The position numbers were made by a program, and so were the translations under genes. The notes beneath the pieces were generated by a model that was given only the letters and a program-made list of their open reading frames with translations, was not told where the DNA came from and made no database searches. Of a stretch of 64,000 bases of DNA, positions 56,560-64,000 are shown one piece after another. Where the stretch lies: assembly GCF_030704535.1 (NCBI RefSeq), contig NC_081822.1:14439001-14503000 (forward strand), written 5' to 3'. This DNA comes from Vitis vinifera (lineage: Eukaryota; Streptophyta; Magnoliopsida; Vitales; Vitaceae). Each line of letters begins with the position of its first letter. Position 1 is the stretch's first letter.

Positions 56560-59500
56560 CTATAGTTAGAGGGCAATCAAATATAAACAACTTGACCTCT
56601 GACCAAAGAGAAAGAACAAAAGAGTATTTGAGTCATTGAATTGACAACACATCATCCTTGAAGGCCAATCTATTTCTCGCCTTCCAAACCGTTCAAAAAA
56701 TGTAAAGAGGAGTTGTTCTCCACACCTTCTTACGATTTTTGCCCACAAAAGAACCATGTCAACTAAGGAGAGTCTTTCTAACTGATGAAGGTAGCACCCA
56801 TGACACCCCAAACAAATTAAAAAACAAATACCATAAGACCCTTATTTTTGTATAATGTAGAAGAAGATGGTCTATTGTCTCTTCTTTCTCAAGGCACATA
56901 AAACATCTATTTGCCAAGGCCCATCCTCTTTTCTGAATAAGATCCAAGGTTAAGGCTTTGCCCCACGTAGCCTCCCATGCAAAAAAGCTAATCTTAGGTT
57001 GCACCCACACATTCCAAATGCAGCTAGAAGGAAACAAAGAAGGGCAACCTGCTTCTAGAGGAAATAGAGGGACTTGACTGAGAACTTTCCACTATTTGTT
57101 TTCAGTCTAAAACACCATATCATCCACATCTCCATGCACTCTCTTCTCATGAAGCCGCTCCAAGAATCTTTCCGCCTCCTCCACCTCCCAATCATTGAAG
57201 GCTCTTGAAAAACAGAGATTCCAATCCCCCTTAGCCAAGGGGTCCCAAATATTTGCCACCCACACTTCCTTATCAACAGACAAAACAAACAAGGAAGGGA
57301 ATGACACACACAAAGGGGAATACTCACACCATCTATCCTTCCAAAATCTCACCCTCCGCCCATTACCTACAAGGAATAAAATCCTAGAGCCCACAAAATC
57401 CCAGTCCATTCTTATTCCTTTCCAAAGCCCCACACCATGCGACTCTCTCACTTCTCGAGAGCACCATCCCCCTATTTCTTCCTCATACTTCCCTCTAATC
57501 ACTTGATTCCACAAGGCCTCTCTCTTATTTGCGAAACGCCAATTCCATTTACAAAGAAGAGCCTTATTGAGATTGGATAAACATTTGACCCCTAAACCCC
57601 CTTTCTCTTTACGTAAGCACACCAACTCCCATCTTATTAAATGTGGCTTTCGCTCTCAATTACCACCTCCCCAAAGGAAATCCCTTTGAATTTGCTTTAG
57701 TCTCTATCTAATTGAGCTTGGCAAGCGCAATAAGGACATAAAATAAATGGGTAAATTCAACAAAGTGCTTCAAATTAGAGTCATCCTCCCTCCCTTGGAT
57801 ATATATTGTCTCTTCCACATAGCTAACCTTCTATGGAATCACTCTTCCACTCCATCCCACACTATCACTGGCTTAAATAGAGCACCCAAAGCAAGGCCCA
57901 AATAAGTGGATGGTAGACTACCCACTCAACAACCAAAATCTAAATCAAGATCATCAATATTCTCCACCCTACCTATTGGAAATTAGTTCACTCTTTTCCA
58001 AGTTTATTCTCAACCCCGACACAACCTCAAACCACATAAGTAACCAACTAAGATAGGTCAAATGATCTTGAGAAGCTTGGCAGAACACCAAGGTATCATT
58101 AGCAAACAACCAATGGGAAATCTGAACCCCTTCTTCACTCCTACCCTTCACCCTACAACTCGACGGAAAACCTCCATCCATAGCCCTTTTAAGAAAACAG
58201 CTAAACACCTCCATAGTAATCACAAATAAATAAGGCGAAAGTGGATCGCCCTGCCTTAATCCCCTTGAGCTTTGAAAGAAACCCGTAGAGGTGTCATTAA
58301 CCAACATAGAAAAGCTTGCAGTGGTGATGCACCACTTGATCCACCCAATCCATTTCTCCCCAAAACCCATTTTCTGCATAACTGTGAGAATAAAAGACTA
58401 GTCCACATTGTCATATGTCTTCTTTATGTCAAGTTTGCACAAAATACCATTCTCATTATTCTTCAGGATCGAATCAATGGTTTCATTAGCTATCAACACT
58501 GCATTTAGGATTTGTCTTCCCTCAATTAAAGCCCCTTGGGCCTTAGAGACAACCTTTCCAACCACCTTTTTTAGTCTATTGGCTAACACCTTGGCTAACT
58601 ACTTGTACAGACTCCTCAACAAACTTATAAGCCTAAAATCCCTTAAATCTTCAATCCCCGCTTTTTTTGGGATTAAAACCAGAATAATTGCATTTAGACT
58701 TTTAACAAATTTACCGTGTTCATAGAATTCCATGAAAAAAATCATCACATCATTCTTCACAAAGTCCCAAGCAAACTGCCAAAAAGCCATAGAGAAGCCA
58801 TTAGGCCCTAAAGCTTTATCTCCACTACATCCCAGCAGCGTACCAAGCACCTCCTTTTCCATGAACGACACCTCCAAAGCAAAAGCATCCAGATTCTCCA
58901 AAGTCTCACACTGCAGCCTCGATAAAGGAGGACGTCAGTCCCCCGGGTTGGACAGCAAAGACCGAAAAACATTGACCACCTCTTCCTTGATTTCATTCTC
59001 CTTCGAAAGACAAATACCATTAATCCTAATTTTGTCCACATTATTCATTCTTCTGTGAGCATTGGCCATCTTGTGAAAGAAACTCATATTTCTTTCACCC
59101 TCTTTCAACTACAGTTCCCTAGATTTTTGCCTCAAAGTTATATTTTCTAGCAAAACCCATTTTTTATATTCTTCCCTCACTTCTTTTCTAGCTTCCAACT
59201 CCTCCAAAGACAGTCTGCTAGTCTTCTACTTAGCATCCCAAAATTCCACCTGATTCAGAGCCAAATCATTCATGAATTTAACCCTGCCAAAAATAACTAT
59301 GTTCCACCCTTCAATTTAGACTTCAAGACCTTTAATTTTTCTGCCAAAATAAAACTTGAAGAGTCACTAAAGTTGTCTCCCTCCCACCAAGACTTCATAA
59401 GATTCTTAAAACCCTCTACTTTTAGCCACATATTCTCAAATCTAAAAGTGGAGGGGCCTCTTCTCAGACCCTCTTGATTTTAAAGAATAGGGAAATGGTG

Positions 59501-60180
59501 AGACATAGGTCTCGGGAGGACACACTACCTCGACCTGCTAAAATGACAGTCCCACTCCCCATTTACCAAAAATCAATCTAGCCTTGACAATGACTGATTG
59601 TTCACCCCTTCACTCCAGGTAAAAGGATCCCCAAGCAGCAGCAAGTCCTTTAACTCTAAGTCTTCTATTACTTTTGAGAACCTTCTCATGTCTGAATTCA
59701 AACTCCTTCCCCTATTGTGCTATTCAGGGCTTAAAATGGAATTAAAATCCCCAGCAACACACCAAGGCCCATTCCAAAGACCCTTTATAGCCCCCAACTC
59801 ACCTCGAAAACACTCCCTATCCCTTTTCAGGGTCAAGCCATAAACCTCTGTAAAAGTCCAAATGAAGCCATCATCGTAATTCTTAAAATGGTAAGAGATT
59901 GAGAACACTTTCTTTTCTAAGTTGACCAACTCCAACACCCTATTATCTCATAAAACCATTATACCTCTAGCAGCACCCCTTGAGTCCATAACTTCCCATT
60001 CTAAAAATCTTCTCACTCCTAAATACGAACAAGACCCCTTGACATTTCTTGGATCTTGGTTTCCTGTAAGCAAACCAAATCCACCTTATTCTTCTTTATC
60101 AAAGCTTTGATCACCTTCCTCTTATCACTGTTATTAGCCCTTCCTACATTCTAGGAAAGAAAACGAAACTTCATCTAGAC
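56560..60180 (-). pseudogene. LINE ORF2 (endonuclease, reverse transcriptase, zf-RVT), degenerate
   Basis: Endonuclease start at about 60165: the usual SWN is changed to a stop, then KVDLVCLQETK and, at 59760, CVAGDFNSIL. RT at about 58900-57965: KALGPNGFSMAFW, LIPKKAG, SKAQGALIEGRQI, LRQGDPLSPYLFV. The catalytic motif reads FANDTL, so one of the metal-binding Asp is Asn. The C-terminal region at 57625-56700 carries KGGLGVK and the Cys-rich RCFMCLEKEETIDHLL. Many stops and shifts are present. Confidence 0.85.
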
Positions 60181-60189
60181 CTGCAAAAA

Positions 60190-62409
60190 TTGTCCTCTCA
60201 TTCTCCTCCTCCTCAAAATAATTCACAGTACATTCCAGCTTTCTTAAGTTCCTTTCAAACTTTGATGACTCCAAGTTTTTCCTTTTCCTACCATCCAACT
60301 TCCCTTTTTGATCTTTTCTCTCTTTCATCCTTTTCAGCAATATCAAAATCTTTCATTTGAATCCCTCCGTCGACATTCCTAAGTAGCGACCAAACTTAGC
60401 CAAGCAACTGGAATACCAACTAGGATCACCCGCTTCGTCCCTCTCCTCCACAACCTCTTGTATTTCCCTTTCCAAAACATTCTCTGTCACATCCTCAACA
60501 GCCCCTTAAGCCTTACCCAATAAACTAGAAACCTCTACCTCCCTCCTATCCACCATAATCACCCTTAAAGGGCCCTAACCTACTGCCCCAACTACTTCTG
60601 AAACACAACCCTGTTCGGATCCCTCGTCAGTGGTGACGATTGCCCCATCCCGCCCAGAAGGAGTAGAAGAAGAAGAGAAATCCCGTTTCCCCAAAGAGAA
60701 CAAAGAACAAGGATGATAATTTGTGTACATAGAGGCCTCCTCCATCAAAGCTTCGTCGGTAATCTCTGCATGTTTTAGCATCGGTGGGAGCTCCCCATCT
60801 AGATGCCAAAATCATCCCCGTTTGGCCTCCTGCAGTTAGCGTCTCAAAGGCCCCTGCGAGCCTTAACCCCTTTTAAGGCTTTACCCGAGGATCGGCCCAC
60901 CAATGTTGGACCTTTTAAAAACTCAGCCATGGGTCAACCCACTTCCAATGGGTCTTTTGAAGCGCCGCTAGTTTGGCCCTCCTCAAAACAATTGGGCCTC
61001 CTCTCCACATCCAACTCCATTACCCGACCTAAAAAACTACTACCTTGGGCTAAAGGCCCTTCAGTTGAGACCTTCTCCCAATCATAAAACACCCTTCCTC
61101 TGACCCCTTCATTCTCTGCCCCTCTTGCCGACACAAAGTCAAAGGTAGCAGTCTCCCTATCTTTTCTACAACAAGCTTCTCCAACTTCACATGTCACGAC
61201 AACCTTTGCAGATTGCCATTGAGTTTGCACCTACTCCACATTACAATCGGTGCATGAGCCACCCCCTCCATCATCCCTAACCTCTTGCTCCTTTCCCAAC
61301 CCACTTCTGAACACCGAAGCAACTTCCGACACCCTTGGTTGCACCTTCAACCATAGTTGAATAGCCAAACAAGAAGAGCTAACTACCACCTGCAAAGAGC
61401 TTGGCCACTCTAATCCCTCAGATTTCACTAATATTCTAGCCCATTGAAGCTCCTTAAAAGCAGCAGTGTCTTCATCCACTGCAACAAACCCCCTACAGAC
61501 TTCCCCAATCTTTCTAAACACTTCCTGACTCCAAAAGTGCAGCGATAAACCCACTACTCTCACCCAAGCTTCCTTAACTCGCTCACAATTTTGAAAACAC
61601 CCCACTGTTGGGTCTCACCTTTCCAAGTGTAGAAACGTTTCCTTAAAACAACAAAGCCCTCTTAATAACATTTTTTTTGCCTCTGCTTTATTCTTAAACT
61701 CGATTGGTATGAAAGGACCCCCCAGCCTCGCAAACTTCACCCCTTCTTTAAGGTTCTAGTGAGATCTTCCCTAATTGCCCAAAGTGGACAAGTTTGGAGC
61801 CGGCATGAGAGACTTTCCCCATCTCCCAACCAGACACTTGTCCAACAAATCCCTTCCGCTTAGCACATCTTTTTCCCCCAGCTGTAGCCACACTACTTCC
61901 CCTAATCTTCTCTTCTCTTGATTTCATCACATCAACATAGGAATTTTTTGCCTTCCCCTCAAGAGCCCCAACTCTACTCTCTGTCCTAAAGAAATCAAAA
62001 ACTCCCTTGGGCTCATCACGTGTCAATACTCCAAGAGAGCGGAGCTTTTCAGCCAACAAGGCCCAACCTCCCAGAATGCATTTCCCCTCCGAGAACACTA
62101 AACAATACTTCTTTGCTTCCGAGTCAACCACAAAGCACAATAAGAACTTGTCTGCCTCATTTGCACAACGTTCTAGTTTAAACTTTCTATCTCCATCCTC
62201 CCAACTTTTAACAAACCTTTTAGCGAGCTCACCCCTACAACAAGCCTCCACTCCTTCCAATAGACAACACAAACTAAGGCTCCCAAACCTGATCCACGAT
62301 GTAAAACCTCTGCTTCTTTCCACAATGATCCCCTTAAGCTTCTCCCTAAACTCCACAGAGATTTCAAAGGACTTGGAGTCCACTGCAAACCAACTTCTGC
62401 CTCCTCTCA
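60190..62409 (-). pseudogene. LINE ORF1 (DUF4283/zinc-finger type), degenerate
   Basis: The minus-strand readings 62419-61748 and 61605-60934 contain the plant L1 ORF1 style: GRSWFAVDSKSFEISVE, SRGFTSWIRFG and WVRVVGLSLHFWSQEVF then GFVAVDEDTA. Frames change near 61740 and 61610. The C-terminal part (60930-60200) is Lys/Arg-rich with stops. The protein would bind the element RNA. Confidence 0.7.
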
Positions 62410-62420
62410 TACATATCAAA

Positions 62421-62985
62421 AATCATATTCAAAGGAATAGTTGTTAAGATTAATCTAACAAAAGCCATTTATCATTTAATATTTGATTAAGCATGCTAAA
62501 AAACATCAAATAAATGTAAAATTATATGTAATTATTGTTGCAACATGTGCTAATGGAAGAACTTTAAATGGTGAAACATTACCTTGGTAAAGTTAGTGCA
62601 AGGTGCACCACACTAAATATATAGAGATTTTCTTTCAATTATAATTTCTATATCCTTTATATACTTAAAATCCACTCACTGCCAATAAATTTTTTTACTG
62701 AAATTAAGTTCATGGCTTTTGGGATTATGGTATTGGAGATGATGCCATTTTATGAAATGATTTTATATTTGATGAGAATTTTATTTTCCCATCTAGGACT
62801 GGTCTAATCTAATTCATCATCATAGAATGAAATGTTTGGAAGTTTAATAATATTTTTAGATAAAACTCTCAAAATGGGTATGATTTTCTAACCAGTGGCT
62901 GGTACCTGTTTGGGTGTAATTGAAATTTTAAGATCATATTTTTAAAAACATACATAACACTTAAACAGCAAGCAAAGAAATCTAT

Positions 62986-63035
<50 letters not shown>

Positions 63036-64000
63036 CACAAGGCTATCACAAAATTGGTATCATGGTATGCCACATTTACTACAAGCTCAGTGACTGCATG
63101 TAGTGCAAAATGAAAATGAAGTATCATAAAATGCTCATTCTTGTGGAAGAGTTAATTTCTTTGGATGGTTTAAATTTGGGTGCATTCTTCATATAGGTTT
63201 TTTAATTAGAAAGGTAGTGGAATATTCATGTATTCCCCTTCCCTTGATTTTCTCATTCCCTATTCAGTACTTTGCAGTATTGATTTACAGATCTAGTTTA
63301 GCCCCATTGAAACAGAAATATCGATAAATGCTTCTTCCAAAAGAGAGTAACTTCCACCCTAGGGTATGTGGAGCATATTGTCTAAAACATAGCTCCTTCA
63401 ATTTTAATTCCAGCCAGACCCTTACATCTTAAGGGAAAGAATAGAACATTAAACATCATTTAGGCCACAACCCAATTCAGAGTAATCTCTCCAGCTCAAA
63501 CCAAATTATCTTTGGAGCAGACCAAGAAGCTGAAAAACCTGCAAAGTTCAAAATCTGAATAAAAATTCTTTATGCTAACTTAGCTACTGATACAAGACTA
63601 CCAGACTCCAATATTCTTTGTGCAGTTAAAAGATGCTTCTCCATAGCTCAAACCCATTAATGAAATAATTAAACAAAACTGACCAAATTTGGCATCACCC
63701 CCACCAACATGGAACTGGGTTTTCACAATTTTATCATCAATACCTACAGTGCATGGAATCAGAGATCACTGTTTTTTTGTGATAATTAATGGTTCTAGGA
63801 TGAAAGTTTCTGCCTCTAGTACTATTAACACTTCCATTGAAAAAAATTATATATTACAATTAATGTACCATGGTGGCCACACTTTTAAATAGAATTTAAG
63901 ACTCCCCTTCATTAGATAATTAATTTGATACACTACCACAAAAGATTAGGGAAAGACAAAAGAAAGAAGAAATCAAAGGCAAGAGAATTAAGATGATGGC
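62421..64000. other. Intergenic, no gene recognised
   Basis: AT-rich DNA with a TA microsatellite. No convincing ORF, repeat ends or splice-bounded exons. Confidence 0.5.
62989..63034. repeat. (TA)n microsatellite
   Basis: About 23 uninterrupted TA units. Confidence 0.96.

Larger units (their letters stand above)
56388..62409 (-). mobile_element. L1-type LINE, inactive, minus orientation
   Basis: ATACATATCAA occurs at 56377-56387 and 62410-62420, directly outside the element, as an 11-bp target duplication. The left border inside it is a T run (plus sense), i.e. the poly(A) tail on the element strand. Order on the minus strand: ORF1 gag-like, endonuclease, reverse transcriptase, C-terminal zf-RVT region. 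Every ORF has stops or shifts. The start inside ORF1 without a leader suggests slight 5' truncation. Confidence 0.85.

Noticed and set aside
57195-58725. Plus-strand ORFs of 78-105 residues
   Set aside because: They are antisense shadows of the LINE reverse transcriptase.

Overview
This window is nuclear DNA from a flowering plant. It is AT-rich, its genes have introns with GT-AG borders, and most of it is transposable elements in many states of decay. A woody eudicot fits best and grapevine (Vitis) is my best guess, but that rests on remembered gene and repeat families, not on a search. Only two protein-coding host genes look intact: an ABCF-type ATPase (GCN20/ABCF4-like, minus strand, 28974-31169, with a 5'UTR intron) and a pyridoxal-phosphate serine decarboxylase (plus strand, five coding exons, 47700-50290, 482 residues).

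Left end (1-6200): a third, broken 5' piece of the ABCF gene (485-798, minus) sits head to head with a second nearly complete ABCF copy (1885-6190, plus). That second copy carries one CGA-to-TGA stop at codon 134. Between them lies about 1.1 kb with hAT-like GC-rich subterminal repeats on both sides of the promoter, 5'UTR and first-exon part of a membrane-anchored methyltransferase-like gene. This looks like gene capture by a hAT element.

7069-12113: a 5,045-bp element with PIF/Harbinger-type ends (GGCTCTGTTTGGTT, TAA target duplication). No transposase is visible. It holds spliced-exon fragments of at least two host genes (a DnaJ J-domain exon and an LHT-type amino-acid transporter last exon) plus an unidentified first exon, all on the minus strand. 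This is the most unusual object in the window.

13281-25467: a hAT-like element split by a complete, very young Ty3/gypsy element of the Athila type (14296-25270, minus strand). Its two 1,936-bp LTRs are almost identical, the target duplication is CTCGC, the primer site matches tRNA-Asp, and gag and pol share one frame separated by a single UAG. To its right are a 192-bp duplication and a 1,036-bp MULE-like element with 9-bp target duplications.

32600-42560: AT-rich intergenic DNA, a dispersed repeat, a 1.9-kb tandem array that matures into a 214-bp higher-order repeat, a GGGCC-rich short tandem repeat, an intronless frameshifted copy of ribosomal protein P2, and a truncated Copia element.

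42560-51800: a duplicated G-box-rich block, an array of foldback repeat units, then the serine decarboxylase gene. 51819-56239: a degenerate Copia element with a 279-bp Tourist-like MITE in its protease. 56388-62409: a degenerate L1-type LINE flanked by an 11-bp target duplication. 62421-64000: no gene seen.
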